DNA of 64,000 nt from an uncultured Tolumonas sp. (GTDB taxonomy: Bacteria > Pseudomonadota > Gammaproteobacteria > Enterobacterales > Aeromonadaceae), in the NCBI RefSeq assembly GCF_963676665.1, contig NZ_OY781378.1:1208001-1272000 (forward strand), in the 5' to 3' direction. The position numbers and the translations under genes are program-made. The notes beneath the pieces were generated by a model. The model ran no database searches. It saw only the letters and a program-made list of their open reading frames with translations, and was not told the DNA's origin. Of the stretch, positions 18,137 to 27,814 are shown one piece after another. The number at the start of each line of letters is the position of its first letter. Positions within the stretch are counted from its first letter, which is position 1.

Positions 18137-18298
18137 AGCATGGTAAATCGCGTAATTGTTCTGAGAGCTCAGTATTGTCGTTGAGCGAATGACTCTTGCT
18201 CATAGCGTTCGGCACTGATTTGAGACCAAACAATCGTTGTTTTTGCTTAATTCAACTGGAAGATAAGCGTACCTTCTACAGATTAAAAACATAGCTGA

Positions 18299-18595
18299 TT
18301 ATGGGTTTAACTTAGCCCAGATTTCTTTTTCAGTGGGTACTAAATCTTTATTTCTCAATGGCAGTTTTCCGCCTGAGCTTATCGTTTTAGCCCATGTCAC
18401 AATGCTTTCTACCGGTTTGGGTTGCCAGTTATTAGAGAGCAACCACTGTTCAATTTCAGCAGGGTTTACCGGAACTTTATTCTTATGTATGGCCCGAAAT
18501 GTGACTTTTATCCGGTCTTCATCCACTGCCTGTAATGATGATTTATTGCATGTGTTTGACAGTGAAGTCAGTGCTTTTAACAGAAGACTATTCAT
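18299..18595 (-). CDS. Small YoaC-like (DUF1889) protein
   Basis: 98 aa, about the length of E. coli YoaC. The segment NPAEIEQWLLSNNWQPKPVE then TWAKTISSGGKLPLRN resembles the YoaC pattern of a helical start followed by NGW-P and WAK. Soluble, no signal peptide. Function unknown. It lies downstream of the LysE remnant on the same strand. Confidence 0.6.
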   Translation of the reverse strand: MNSLLLKALTSLSNTCNKSSLQAVDEDRIKVTFRAIHKNKVPVNPAEIEQWLLSNNWQPKPVESIVTWAKTISSGGKLPLRNKDLVPTEKEIWAKLNP

Positions 18596-18615
18596 ATATT
18601 TCCAATTTGATTGCT

Positions 18616-18740
18616 TTACGCTTGGGTTGGTTTTTTTGCTGCTAAGGCTAATGTTATACCAAGCGCAATAAACAGAGAGCCAATCCTCTTATTCAACCAA
18701 AAACTAACGGTGCGACTGACTTTGAGGCGTTTACTGGCTA
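18616..18740 (-). pseudogene. C-terminal remnant of a LysE/RhtB-family exporter
   Basis: Reading leftward from the yfaE stop, in a different frame, about 38 residues run from YLASKRLKVSRTV through FWLNKRIGSLFIALGITLAL to a TAA at 18616. This matches the last amphipathic-plus-membrane segment of LysE/RhtB amino-acid exporters (basic linker, then RxxGxLFIxLGxxLAL). There is no start or upstream part: a TGA precedes it inside yfaE. It seems a deletion fused the 3' end of a lost exporter gene to the ribonucleotide reductase operon. Confidence 0.55.
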
Positions 18741-19022
18741 AATAGTCGCTGCATTTTCAGCAACTGGTAGATCAAGTACCAGCGTGGATTCAGGTTTTCC
18801 ACAGCACGTCAGCACTTCGCCGGCAGGAATAAAAGCCAGTGGCAGGGTAGGATAACTTACTTCCCCCGACACCAGCTTACAGCGGCAAGCACCACAATAC
18901 CCATTGCGACATTGATATTCGATCTGATGACCGGTACGCAATAAGCCATCCAGCAGACTTTCGTCGCTGGACAGCTTAAACGTTGCATGTGGGGTTATTA
19001 TGGTAACTTTTTTCCGTTTCAT
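18738..19022 (-). CDS. yfaE: 2Fe-2S ferredoxin YfaE
   Basis: 94 aa plant-type ferredoxin. Cluster ligands visible in CRNGYCGACRC and the later TCC (C-x4-C-x2-C ... C). In E. coli YfaE, encoded right after nrdB, helps maintain the diferric-tyrosyl cofactor of NrdB. Here it follows nrdB by 41 bases on the same strand, so the same role is likely. Confidence 0.93.
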   Translation of the reverse strand: MKRKKVTIITPHATFKLSSDESLLDGLLRTGHQIEYQCRNGYCGACRCKLVSGEVSYPTLPLAFIPAGEVLTCCGKPESTLVLDLPVAENAATI

Positions 19023-19063
19023 CGCTTCTGATTTGTTTTTATCGCTTCATGCTATATGCAAGA

Positions 19064-20197
19064 TTACAGCAGGAAATCACCGAGATCATCCGGGTTAACT
19101 TCCGAATCGATCTGACCTACCAGATAAGAGCTGATTTCGACTTCTTGCGGTGCAACTTGCACGTTATCTGAGTTCAGCCAAGTATTGATCCATGGTAGCG
19201 GATTTTGACGATCAGCATCAAAGGCTAATGGTAAACCGACACCTTGCATCCGCACGTTAGTAATAAACTCGACGTACTGGCACAGAATATCTTTGTTCAA
19301 ACCGAGCATTGAGCCATCTTTAAACAAATAGGCTGCCCACTCTTTTTCTTGTTCTGCGGCTTTTTTGAACAGTTCAAAACATTCGCTATGCAATTCACGA
19401 GCGATTTCAGCCATTTCAGGATCATCATTGCCTTCGCGCAAGATATTCAGCATGTGCTGCGTGCCGGTTAAATGTAAGGCTTCGTCACGCGCTATCATCT
19501 TGATGATCTTGGCATTCCCTTCCATCAGTTCACGTTCAGCAAAGGCAAACGAGCAGGCGAAGCTGACGTAAAAACGGATCGCTTCCAGTGCATTCACGCT
19601 CATTAAGCACAGATAAAGTTTCTTTTTCAGCTCGCGGCGCGAAACCACCACGGTTTTGCCATTGATCAGATGCGAACCTTCACCCAGCAACTGCCAGTAT
19701 TGGGTCAGCTCAATCAGTTCATCGTAATAACCGGCGATATCTTCCGCACGTTTGATGATCTGTTCGTTCACAACGATATCATCGAAAACTACTGCCGGAT
19801 CATTCACGATATTACGGATGATGTGGGTGTAGGAGCGGGAATGAATAGTTTCAGAAAATGCCCAGGTTTCGATCCAGGTTTCCAGTTCTGGCAGAGAAAC
19901 CAACGGTAACAATGCCACGTTGGGGCTGCGACCTTGGATGGAATCCAACAGGGTTTGATATTTCAGGTTGGAAATAAAAATGTGCTGTTCATGCGGCGGC
20001 AGCGCTTGATAGTCGATACGATCGTGCGAAACATCGACTTCTTCCGGGCGCCAGAAAAATGAAAGTTGCTTCTCGATCAGGCGCTCGAAAACTTCATATT
20101 TTTGTTGGTCATAACGCGCCACGTTAACGGTCTGGCCGAAAAACATCGGCTCTTTGCGGGCATCGTTAGGTTGTTTGGAGAAAGTGCTATACGCCAT
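19064..20197 (-). CDS. nrdB: Class Ia ribonucleotide reductase beta subunit NrdB
   Basis: 377 aa, close to the 376 of E. coli NrdB. It holds the diiron-tyrosyl radical that starts catalysis in NrdA. The radical tyrosine is visible as Tyr123 in [11 protein letters not shown]; iron-ligand segments FSETIH and ARDEALH are present. The C-terminal tail ([12 protein letters not shown]) is the NrdA-docking peptide. Lies between nrdA and yfaE on the minus strand. Confidence 0.97.
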   Translation of the reverse strand: MAYSTFSKQPNDARKEPMFFGQTVNVARYDQQKYEVFERLIEKQLSFFWRPEEVDVSHDRIDYQALPPHEQHIFISNLKYQTLLDSIQGRSPNVALLPLVSLPELETWIETWAFSETIHSRSYTHIIRNIVNDPAVVFDDIVVNEQIIKRAEDIAGYYDELIELTQYWQLLGEGSHLINGKTVVVSRRELKKKLYLCLMSVNALEAIRFYVSFACSFAFAERELMEGNAKIIKMIARDEALHLTGTQHMLNILREGNDDPEMAEIARELHSECFELFKKAAEQEKEWAAYLFKDGSMLGLNKDILCQYVEFITNVRMQGVGLPLAFDADRQNPLPWINTWLNSDNVQVAPQEVEISSYLVGQIDSEVNPDDLGDFLL

Positions 20198-20212
20198 TAT
20201 TCTATTCCTGCT

Positions 20213-20257
20213 TATACCCTTCGTATTTAAGCATCAACGCCAATTACTTTGGGTATA
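20213..20257. repeat. Possible short palindromic repeat between nrdA and nrdB
   Basis: TATACCC (20213-20219) and GGGTATA (20251-20257) bracket 31 bases, giving a 45-base element with matching ends. Many gammaproteobacterial genomes carry dispersed repeats with TATACCC...GGGTATA ends. Only one copy is visible in this window, so the repeat nature is inferred. Confidence 0.35.
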
Positions 20258-20267
20258 TTAGTATTAA

Positions 20268-20286
20268 GGCCTCTCCGTGAGAGGCC
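20268..20286 (-). other. Hairpin in the nrdA-nrdB intergenic region
   Basis: GGCCTCTC / GAGAGGCC with a three-base loop, eight bases after the nrdA stop, without a T-tract. More likely an mRNA-stability or processing hairpin than a full terminator. Confidence 0.5.
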
Positions 20287-20294
20287 ATACCTGC

Positions 20295-22571
20295 TTAAAT
20301 CTTACATGCACCGCCGGCGCAATCATCCGCTTGGGCTACCTGCAATTGTGCATCATCCGCACCGTCACGGGTGTTATGGTAATACAGCGTTTTCAGACCG
20401 TATTTGTAGGCAGTTAACAGATCTTTAAGCAGTTGTTTCATCGGCACTTTGTGGCCTTCAAACCGGCTAGGGTCATAGCTGGTGTTAGCAGAAATCGCTT
20501 GATCGACGAATTTTTGCATCACACCGACTAATTGCAGATAACCGTCATTGTTTGGCTGGCTCCACAGTAACTCGTAGTTATCTTTCAGTTCCGTGTAATC
20601 AGGCACAACCTGACGCAAAATACCGTCTTTCGATGCTTTCACGCTGATCAAACCACGTGGTGGTTCAATACCGTTGGTGGCATTGGCAATCTGACTGGAC
20701 GTTTCAGATGGCATCAGCGCTGTCAGTGTTGAGTTACGCAGACCGTGTTGTTTGATTTCGCTGCGCAGTGTTTCCCAATCCAGATGTAACGGTTCCTGGC
20801 ACAGGTCATCCAGATCGCGTTTATAAGTATCGATCGGCAGAATACCTTGTGCATACATGGTTTCATTGAAACGCGGGCAGGCGCCAGATTCTTTGGCCAG
20901 TTTTACCGATGCTTTCAACAGGTAATATTGGATCGCTTCGAAAGTACGATGCGTCAGACCCAGCGCGGAACCATCGGAGTAACGCACGCCGTTTTTCGCC
21001 AGATAATAGGCGTAGTTGATGACACCAATACCTAACGGACGACGCCACATTGCGCCATTATTAGCCGCTGGAATTGGGTAATCTTGGTAATCCAACAACG
21101 CGTCTAACGCACGCACAGCCAGTTCAGCCAGTGGTTCCAATTCATCCAGTGATTCGATAGCACCTAAGTTAAACGCCGACAGCGTACACAGAGCGATTTC
21201 ACCTTTCTCATCCAGATAATGATCCAGTGCTTTGGTTGGCAGCGCGATTTCCAAGCACAAATTGCTTTGGCGGATCGGCGCGACGGCTGGGTCAAACGGA
21301 CTGTGTGTGTTGCAATGATCGACGTTCTGAATATAGATACGGCCGGTGCCGGCACGTTCCTGCATCAGCAGTGAAAACAGTTCAACGGCTTTGATCTGAC
21401 GTTTACGGATCGCCGGGTCTTGCTCATATTGCAGATACAGACGTTCGAATTCGGTCTGATCCGCAAAGAACGCATCGTATAAACCCGGTGCATCGGATGG
21501 CGAGAACAGCGTGATGTTACCGCCTTGGATCAGACGCTGATACATCAAACGGTTGATCTGCACACCGTAGTCCATGTGACGAACACGGTTTTCTTCCACG
21601 CCACGGTTATTTTTCAATACCAGCAGTGATTCGACTTCCAGATGCCATAGTGGGTAGAACACAGTCGCCGCACCACCACGAACGCCGCCCTGAGAACAAC
21701 ATTTCACCGCAGTCTGGAAGTATTTGTAGAATGGGATACAACCCGTGTGGAAGGCTTCGCCACCACGGATTTCACTACCCAGCGCACGAATACGACCAGC
21801 GTTGATACCAATACCGGCACGCTGAGAAACGTAACGCACGATAGAAGAGGCAGTTGCGTTGATAGAATCTAAGCTGTCACCACACTCGATCAAGACACAA
21901 GAGCTGAATTGACGGGTAGGGGTGCGCACGCCAGACATAATTGGTGTCGGCAGCGAAATTTTGAAGGTAGAAACCGCATCGTAAAAACGTTTGATGTAAT
22001 CCAGACGCGAGGTTCTTGGATAATTAGCAAACAAACACGCCGCCACCAGCATATACAGGAACTGCGGGCTTTCGTAGATTTCACCGGTCACACGGTTTTG
22101 CAGCAGGTATTTACCTTCCAGCTGTTTTACCGCCGCGTAAGCAAAATGCATATCGCGTTCATGCACCAGATAGCTATCCAGCAGATCGAACTCTTCTTGG
22201 CTGTAATCAGTCAGTAACTGCTGGTCGTAACGACCGGCTTCCACTTGCGTTTTTACCTGTTCAAACAAAGATGGTGGTGTGAAACCGCCATAAGCTTTTT
22301 TGCGCAGATGGAACATCGCCAGGCGAGCAGCCAGATATTGGTAATCAGGTGCTTGTTCGGAAATCAGATCAGCCGCCGATTTGATCAAGGTCTCATGGAT
22401 GTCGGATGTGCGAATTCCATCATAAAACTGGATATGAGCACTTAACTCAACCTGCGAGACAGAAACACCCTGTAAGCCTTCTGCAGCCCATGTTACAACG
22501 CGGTGGATCTTATCCAGATTAAGTGGCTCGGTAACGTTATCCCGTTTCGTGACCATCAAGCTGACTGTCAT
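20295..22571 (-). CDS. nrdA: Class Ia ribonucleotide reductase alpha subunit NrdA
   Basis: 758 aa, near E. coli NrdA (761). It reduces ribonucleoside diphosphates to deoxy forms. Seen: an N-terminal ATP-cone (VTKRDNVTEPLNLDKIHRVV), the active-site SSCVLIECGDS segment, NLCLEIALPT, and a C-terminal redox pair CAGGAC that passes electrons from thioredoxin/glutaredoxin. GGGAG precedes the ATG. An NrdR box sits in the leader, so repression by NrdR is expected. Confidence 0.97.
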   Translation of the reverse strand: MTVSLMVTKRDNVTEPLNLDKIHRVVTWAAEGLQGVSVSQVELSAHIQFYDGIRTSDIHETLIKSAADLISEQAPDYQYLAARLAMFHLRKKAYGGFTPPSLFEQVKTQVEAGRYDQQLLTDYSQEEFDLLDSYLVHERDMHFAYAAVKQLEGKYLLQNRVTGEIYESPQFLYMLVAACLFANYPRTSRLDYIKRFYDAVSTFKISLPTPIMSGVRTPTRQFSSCVLIECGDSLDSINATASSIVRYVSQRAGIGINAGRIRALGSEIRGGEAFHTGCIPFYKYFQTAVKCCSQGGVRGGAATVFYPLWHLEVESLLVLKNNRGVEENRVRHMDYGVQINRLMYQRLIQGGNITLFSPSDAPGLYDAFFADQTEFERLYLQYEQDPAIRKRQIKAVELFSLLMQERAGTGRIYIQNVDHCNTHSPFDPAVAPIRQSNLCLEIALPTKALDHYLDEKGEIALCTLSAFNLGAIESLDELEPLAELAVRALDALLDYQDYPIPAANNGAMWRRPLGIGVINYAYYLAKNGVRYSDGSALGLTHRTFEAIQYYLLKASVKLAKESGACPRFNETMYAQGILPIDTYKRDLDDLCQEPLHLDWETLRSEIKQHGLRNSTLTALMPSETSSQIANATNGIEPPRGLISVKASKDGILRQVVPDYTELKDNYELLWSQPNNDGYLQLVGVMQKFVDQAISANTSYDPSRFEGHKVPMKQLLKDLLTAYKYGLKTLYYHNTRDGADDAQLQVAQADDCAGGACKI

Positions 22572-22600
22572 GGTAACTCCCGTATTTGTTGTTTAAGAAA

Positions 22601-22616
22601 ACACTATATGTAGTGC
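22601..22616. promoter_or_regulatory. NrdR box upstream of nrdA
   Basis: ACACTATATGTAGTGC, an imperfect 16-base palindrome close to the NrdR consensus ACACwATATaTwGTGT, 30 bases before the nrdA ATG. NrdR sites usually come in pairs about 31 bases apart; the expected partner at 22632-22647 is not convincing. Confidence 0.7.
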
Positions 22617-22714
22617 TTATGATGCATATAAAATACAACATAAAGAATAAAAGCGATAGCTTGACAAAAACTGGTTGTTGAAAAATGTAGCAGTAAATCA
22701 CAGGAATGGAGAAA

Positions 22715-22738
22715 ATAAATGGCTCTTAAAAAGAGCCA
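22715..22738 (-). terminator. Probable terminator of the ubiG-HAD operon
   Basis: GGCTCTT-AAA-AAGAGCC (22721-22737), read leftward followed by ATTTATTTTC, a broken T-tract, 34 bases after the HAD phosphatase stop. Confidence 0.6.
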
Positions 22739-22771
22739 GCGGTGTTATCTGAGGGGTTAACAGAAGCCTGA

Positions 22772-23443
22772 TTATTCGCGAGATAACCATGCTAATAAGC
22801 TGTGTGGATCAGCCATTTCAACGTCTGCCAACCAGTCGGTCAGGCGTTCATTTTCCGCAATATAGCCCCATGCTGCAATAGCTGTCGTCATTCCAGCATT
22901 CCGTCCGGCTTCGATATCGCGAATATGATCGCCAACATAGAGACACTCTTTTGCCGTCACTCCGATTTGCTCACAGGCATGCCATAACGGCTCAGGATGT
23001 GGTTTTCGCAACTGCAGGGTATCGGCACTGACTGCGACTGCACAGTTAGGTAATTCTGTGACTAAAGCTAGCAGCGGCTCCGTTAAAAAAGCCGGTTTAT
23101 TGGTAACGACACCCCATGGAATAGCGCGGCTATTCAGCCAGGTAATCAGCTCAACCATGCCGTCATACGGGCGGGTACCGACATATAAATGTTGTGCGTA
23201 ATGGTCTAACAATTGTTGCCGTAAAATAGTTAAGTCGTGTTCGGCTTGCTCAGTTTCAGAAAGCCCGGCCTTAATTAAAGCGAGTGCGCCGTCAGAAGCC
23301 GTTTGCCGGATCACGAAATCCGAGAGCGGTGCTTTACCTATTTGCGCTAACACGTGGTTGGCGGCCGCACCGAGATCGGGTGCGGTATCCAGCAATGTGC
23401 CATCTAAATCAAATAAGACCGCAGAAAAACGAGAATGATGCAT
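22772..23443 (-). CDS. HAD phosphatase, MupP-like (or phosphoglycolate phosphatase)
   Basis: 223 aa HAD subfamily IA hydrolase. Seen: DLDGTLLDT (nucleophile Asp), VVTNKP, KPHPEPL and GDHIRDIEAGRNAG motifs. It follows ubiG with a one-base overlap (TAATG). That is the Pseudomonas ubiG-mupP arrangement, where MupP removes phosphate from MurNAc-6-phosphate in cell-wall recycling. The WGVVTNKP and GYI...DW-ADV segments look more like MupP than Gph. No gph neighbours (rpe, trpS) are here. Substrate assignment is inference. Confidence 0.8.
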   Translation of the reverse strand: MHHSRFSAVLFDLDGTLLDTAPDLGAAANHVLAQIGKAPLSDFVIRQTASDGALALIKAGLSETEQAEHDLTILRQQLLDHYAQHLYVGTRPYDGMVELITWLNSRAIPWGVVTNKPAFLTEPLLALVTELPNCAVAVSADTLQLRKPHPEPLWHACEQIGVTAKECLYVGDHIRDIEAGRNAGMTTAIAAWGYIAENERLTDWLADVEMADPHSLLAWLSRE

Positions 23444-24138
23444 TATGGTTTTTCACAGAAAATTTGATAATTAACTGAAACATCGTCAGACAATTTAAAA
23501 TGCTCAGTCAGCGGGTTATAACGCACGCCTTTGACTTGTTTAGTCAGCAAATCAGCGCTGTCACAACAACGAATAAGTTCAGCCGGGCGAATAAATTTCG
23601 CGTGGTCGTGCGTTCCTTTCGGCACGATCTTCAAAACTTGTTCTGCTGCTAAAATCATCAATAACCAGGATTGCCTTGTACGGTTAATGGTTGAGAAGAA
23701 AAGTTTTCCGCCCGGTTTAGCTAATTTGGCACAAGCACGCACGATAGAGGCGGGATCAGGCACATGCTCCAGCATCTCCATGCAGGTGACGACATCGAAT
23801 GAGGCAGGGCGCTGTTCGGCCAACTCTTCGACGGTAATGCGTTGATAATCGAGTTTTACGTTTTGTTCCAATGCATGCAGGCGAGCCACTTGTAACGGTT
23901 CATGGCCCATATCAACGCCTAAAACCTGTGCGCCTTGTTTCGCCATGCTTTCACTTAAAATGCCGCCGCCACAGCCGACATCCAGCACTTGTTTGCCAAA
24001 TAAACCTTCGCAATGGTCAGAAATCCACTCTAAACGCAGCGGGTTCATCAGGTGTAATGGCTTGAAATCACCATGAGGATCCCACCAGTGACTGGCAATG
24101 GCTTCAAATTTAGCGATTTCCTGCGAATCAACATTCAT
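23443..24138 (-). CDS. ubiG: Ubiquinone biosynthesis O-methyltransferase UbiG
   Basis: 231 aa. It makes both O-methylations in ubiquinone synthesis. Seen: the [18 protein letters not shown] start typical of UbiG, SAM motif [13 protein letters not shown] near residue 50, and [18 protein letters not shown] precedes the ATG. Divergent from gyrA with 162 bases between, a pairing widespread in gammaproteobacteria. Confidence 0.96.
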   Translation of the reverse strand: MNVDSQEIAKFEAIASHWWDPHGDFKPLHLMNPLRLEWISDHCEGLFGKQVLDVGCGGGILSESMAKQGAQVLGVDMGHEPLQVARLHALEQNVKLDYQRITVEELAEQRPASFDVVTCMEMLEHVPDPASIVRACAKLAKPGGKLFFSTINRTRQSWLLMILAAEQVLKIVPKGTHDHAKFIRPAELIRCCDSADLLTKQVKGVRYNPLTEHFKLSDDVSVNYQIFCEKP

Positions 24139-24224
24139 TTATTGCTGTCCTTTGTGACAGTTTAGGGTTGGCATCTGCGCATTATATCCAACGAGTTAGC
24201 TTAAAACAGAGTATCTGTCAGCGA

Positions 24225-24253
24225 TTGGGGAAATCCATCATTTGTGATAGAAT
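24225..24253 (+). promoter_or_regulatory. Probable gyrA promoter
   Basis: TTGGGG (24225-24230), 17-base spacer, TAGAAT (24248-24253). A small hairpin TTCAAG-TAG-CTTGAA follows in the leader (24269-24283). Confidence 0.55.
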
Positions 24254-24300
24254 TCGCGACCATTGCTTTCAAGTAGCTTGAAGTAGGAACCTATAATTAT

Positions 24301-27006
24301 ATGAGCGATCTAGCCAAAGAGATCATCCCGATAAATATCGAAGACGAGTTACGTAACTCTTATCTCGATTATGCAATGAGTGTTATCGTCGGGCGTGCAC
24401 TGCCAGACGTGCGGGATGGTTTAAAACCAGTGCATCGTCGCGTTTTATTCGCGATGCACGAGTTGAGTAACGACTGGAATAAACCTTATAAGAAATCTGC
24501 TCGTGTCGTCGGTGACGTGATCGGTAAATATCACCCACACGGTGACTCTGCGGTGTACGACACCATTGTTCGTATGGCGCAAGATTTCTCCATGCGTTAC
24601 ACGCTGGTTGATGGTCAGGGTAACTTCGGTTCCGTCGACGGCGACTCCGCTGCGGCGATGCGTTATACCGAAATTCGTATGGACCGCATTGCTCACGAGC
24701 TGCTGGCTGATCTGGAAAAAGAAACCGTAGATTGGGTTCCTAACTACGACGGTACAGAACTGATCCCAGCAGTTATGCCAACCAAAGTACCTAACCTGCT
24801 GGTTAATGGTTCATCGGGTATCGCGGTCGGTATGGCGACCAATATTCCGCCACATAACCTGACTGAAGTCGTCGATGGCTGTCTGGCGTTGATGGAAAAC
24901 TCAGAGTTAACAATCGATGAGTTGATCCAGCTGATCCCAGGCCCAGACTTCCCAACGGGCGGTATTATCAATGGTCGTTCCGGTATTCTGGATGCGTACC
25001 GTACTGGTCGCGGTAAAATTTACGTGCGTGCGCGCACCGAAATTGAAACTGACGAAAAGAATGGTAAAGAGTCCATTATCGTTACTGAGTTGCCATACAC
25101 CGTCAACAAAGCCCGTTTGGTCGAAAAAATTGCCGAACTGGTAAAAGATAAAAAAATCGAAGGTATCACTGCACTACGCGACGAGTCTGATAAAGACGGT
25201 ATGCGCGTAGTGATTGAATTGCGTCGTGGTGAATTGACCGAGGTTATGCTGAATAATCTCTACACGCACACACAGATGCAAAACGTGTTCGGTATCAACA
25301 TGGTGGCGCTGGTTAATGGCCAACCAAAAACACTGAATCTGAAAGAAATTTTAGCTGCCTTCATCGACCATCGTCGTGAAGTAGTTACCCGCCGCACCGT
25401 ATTTGAATTACGTAAAGCGCGTGAACGTGCCCATATTCTGGAAGGTCTGGCGATCGCGCTGGCGAATATCGACCCGGTTATTGAGTTGATCAAAAACTCA
25501 TCCAGCCCGGCAGAAGCGAAACAAGGCTTGGTTGCGCGTGGTTGGGCTCTGGGCGCTGTTTCTGAAATGCTCGAACGTGCTGGTGATGATGCTGCGCGTC
25601 CTGAATGGCTGGAACCAGAATTTGGTATTCGCGATGGTCTGTATTTCTTAACTGAACAACAAGCGCAAGCGATTCTGGATCTGCGTCTGCACAAGCTGAC
25701 TGGTCTGGAACATGAAAAGATTCTCGATGAATATCGTGAACTGCTGACTGAAATTGCCGCTTTGCTGTTCATTTTGGCAAGCCCAGAACGTTTGATGGAA
25801 GTGATCCGCGAAGAGCTGGAATTTGTTAAATCGCAGTTTGGTGATAAGCGTCGCACGGAAATTCAGGCCGCTAGCATCGAAATCAACATGGAAGATCTGA
25901 TCACACCAGAAGACGTCGTGGTAACACTGTCGCACGAAGGTTATGTGAAATATCAGCCATTGTCTGATTACGAAGCGCAGCGTCGTGGTGGTCGTGGTAA
26001 AGCGGCTGCCAAAGTAAAAGATGAAGATTTCGTTGAACAGCTGCTGGTGGCGAATACACACGATACCATTCTGTGCTTCTCGACCATGGGTCAAGTTTAC
26101 TGGCTGAAAGTGTATCAACTGCCAGAGGCCAGCCGTACTGCGCGCGGTCGTCCAATTATCAACTTGTTGCCGTTGGATGAAAACGAACGTATTACTGCGA
26201 TCCTGCCAGTGAAATCTTACGATGATGACAAATATGTCTTCTTCGCAACTGCTAATGGCACCGTGAAGAAAACAGCCTTGTCTGCATTCTCTCGCCCATT
26301 GAGTTCCGGTATTCGTGCGATCACCTTGAAAGAAGGTGATGAGCTGATTGGTGTTGATATCACCGACGGCAGCAACGAAATCATGTTGTTCTCTGATGCT
26401 GGTAAAGTGGTACGTTTCGCGGAAGGTAATAACCGTGGCACAGAGTCTGACAATGATTCAGATGATGATGCAACCGACGAAGTAGAAACCGAAAACACGG
26501 AAAATGCAGAAGTTAGCACGTCTGGTAAGGGTATCCGCCCAATGGGCCGTACTGCTGCCGGTGTGCGTGGTATCAAACTGGCGGAAGGTGATCGTGTTGT
26601 TTCGCTGATCATTCCTCGCAGTGAAGGCGCGATTCTGACTGCCACAGAAAATGGCTACGGTAAACGTACTGCGTTGTCTGAATATCCTGTGAAGAGCCGT
26701 GCGACCTTGGGTGTTATCTCTATTCAGGTTTCTGAGCGAAATGGCCGCGTAGTGGGTGCTATTCAGGTTGATGAAGCAGATGAAATCATGCTGATCACCA
26801 ACGGCGGCACACTGGTGCGAACTCGTGTTTCTGAAGTCGGTCTGATTGGTCGTAATACTGCGGGTGTTCGTTTGATCCGTACGTCGGAAGATGAAAAACT
26901 GGTTAGCCTGGAACGTGTTGCGGAGCCAGAAGGTGACGAGTCTGATGTTTCAGAGATCAATATCGAAGTCGATACTGGTTCATCTGAAGAATCATCAGCT
27001 GAATAA
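24301..27006 (+). CDS. gyrA: DNA gyrase subunit A
   Basis: 901 aa, about 25 longer than E. coli GyrA. With GyrB it introduces negative supercoils. The catalytic Tyr122 ([12 protein letters not shown]) is present. In the quinolone-resistance region Ser83 and Asp87 ([10 protein letters not shown]) are the sensitive wild-type residues. The C-terminal beta-pinwheel carries an acidic insert of about 30 residues (roughly 711-740, rich in Asp, Glu and Asn) just before [14 protein letters not shown], and an acidic tail. The insert lies between pinwheel blades and accounts for most of the extra length. Confidence 0.97.
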   Translation: MSDLAKEIIPINIEDELRNSYLDYAMSVIVGRALPDVRDGLKPVHRRVLFAMHELSNDWNKPYKKSARVVGDVIGKYHPHGDSAVYDTIVRMAQDFSMRYTLVDGQGNFGSVDGDSAAAMRYTEIRMDRIAHELLADLEKETVDWVPNYDGTELIPAVMPTKVPNLLVNGSSGIAVGMATNIPPHNLTEVVDGCLALMENSELTIDELIQLIPGPDFPTGGIINGRSGILDAYRTGRGKIYVRARTEIETDEKNGKESIIVTELPYTVNKARLVEKIAELVKDKKIEGITALRDESDKDGMRVVIELRRGELTEVMLNNLYTHTQMQNVFGINMVALVNGQPKTLNLKEILAAFIDHRREVVTRRTVFELRKARERAHILEGLAIALANIDPVIELIKNSSSPAEAKQGLVARGWALGAVSEMLERAGDDAARPEWLEPEFGIRDGLYFLTEQQAQAILDLRLHKLTGLEHEKILDEYRELLTEIAALLFILASPERLMEVIREELEFVKSQFGDKRRTEIQAASIEINMEDLITPEDVVVTLSHEGYVKYQPLSDYEAQRRGGRGKAAAKVKDEDFVEQLLVANTHDTILCFSTMGQVYWLKVYQLPEASRTARGRPIINLLPLDENERITAILPVKSYDDDKYVFFATANGTVKKTALSAFSRPLSSGIRAITLKEGDELIGVDITDGSNEIMLFSDAGKVVRFAEGNNRGTESDNDSDDDATDEVETENTENAEVSTSGKGIRPMGRTAAGVRGIKLAEGDRVVSLIIPRSEGAILTATENGYGKRTALSEYPVKSRATLGVISIQVSERNGRVVGAIQVDEADEIMLITNGGTLVRTRVSEVGLIGRNTAGVRLIRTSEDEKLVSLERVAEPEGDESDVSEINIEVDTGSSEESSAE

Positions 27007-27027
27007 GCCAGAGCGAGGACGTAGTAC

Positions 27028-27702
27028 ATGAACGCTTGGAAATTCTGTTTGGCAGCGATACTGTTTAGTGGGATCCAGACTGTATCTGTGGCTTCAACGG
27101 ACTCAGGTGAAAAAAATGCACCTACTAAACCGTCCATGGTGACACCGGAAGTGATGGCAAAATATGCCATCACGAAACAAACGCTGGATAAAAAGCCGAA
27201 CTGTAACGACGTTACAGTTCCACTTTTACAAGCGTATTGTGAACGGCCGATCCTGAATACTTTGGACGGTCAAATCCGTAAGCTGATGGTTGAACTCGCC
27301 ACTAAGCAGTCGTCATATCATGTCGATTTGCAAAAAGATCAGCAATCTTGGTTGTCACGACATGATGCATGTATGAAAGATAAAGACTTGAAAATGTGTC
27401 TTGAACTTTCTTACATGGAACGCTTATCTCAGCTACAGGCACAGTTTGAATTGGTTCCTAAAGAGGGGCCGATTCATTATCAGTGCGGTACTGATAAACA
27501 AGATGCCTGGCTGACTTTCTACGCAACACCGCTGCCAGCTGTGTTTGTTAAATATCATGATCAAGTTCGGGAAGCCTTTATGGGGCCGCTCAGCCGGGGT
27601 GTAAAATACGCTTCGCATGAGTTAACCGTCATTGAACGTAAAAAGGCAGCGACAATCTCCTGGGATGATAAAACACTGGATTGCCAGCAATTATCGAACT
27701 AA
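27028..27702 (+). CDS. Secreted protein with LprI-like and MliC-like regions (lysozyme inhibitor-like)
   Basis: 224 aa with a signal peptide (FCLAAILFSGIQTVSVAS). Residues ~55-135 follow the LprI/DUF1311 pattern: Cys pairs, a long helix, DQQSWLSRHDAC and CLELSYMERL. Residues ~150-215 resemble the MliC lysozyme-inhibitor fold: HYQCGTDK, then AVFVKY, GVKYASHELTVIERKKAATISW. Both families inhibit lysozyme, so a periplasmic inhibitor is plausible. It follows gyrA by 21 bases with its own ribosome site and may be cotranscribed. Only pattern-level support for the MliC half. Confidence 0.62.
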   Translation: MNAWKFCLAAILFSGIQTVSVASTDSGEKNAPTKPSMVTPEVMAKYAITKQTLDKKPNCNDVTVPLLQAYCERPILNTLDGQIRKLMVELATKQSSYHVDLQKDQQSWLSRHDACMKDKDLKMCLELSYMERLSQLQAQFELVPKEGPIHYQCGTDKQDAWLTFYATPLPAVFVKYHDQVREAFMGPLSRGVKYASHELTVIERKKAATISWDDKTLDCQQLSN

Positions 27703-27724
27703 GAAACAGATTGAATTGGATCTA

Positions 27725-27756
27725 AAAGGGCAGACTTCGGTTTGCCCTTTCTTTTT
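27725..27756 (+). terminator. Terminator after the lysozyme-inhibitor-like gene
   Basis: Stem AAAGGGCAGAC / GTTTGCCCTTT with loop TTCG and following T-rich CTTTTT. Confidence 0.85.
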
Positions 27757-27814
27757 ATGACTACACTTACATCAATGTTCATGCATAACATGAAGAAAAA
27801 TGTGGGGTGTGTGT

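Noticed and set aside
18137-18298. Possible small gene between the hairpin and the YoaC-like gene
   Set aside because: No frame with a start, ribosome site and sensible composition on either strand.
24267-24284. TTCAAG/CTTGAA palindrome before gyrA as an operator
   Set aside because: Short, A/T-rich and inside the transcribed leader; could easily arise by chance.
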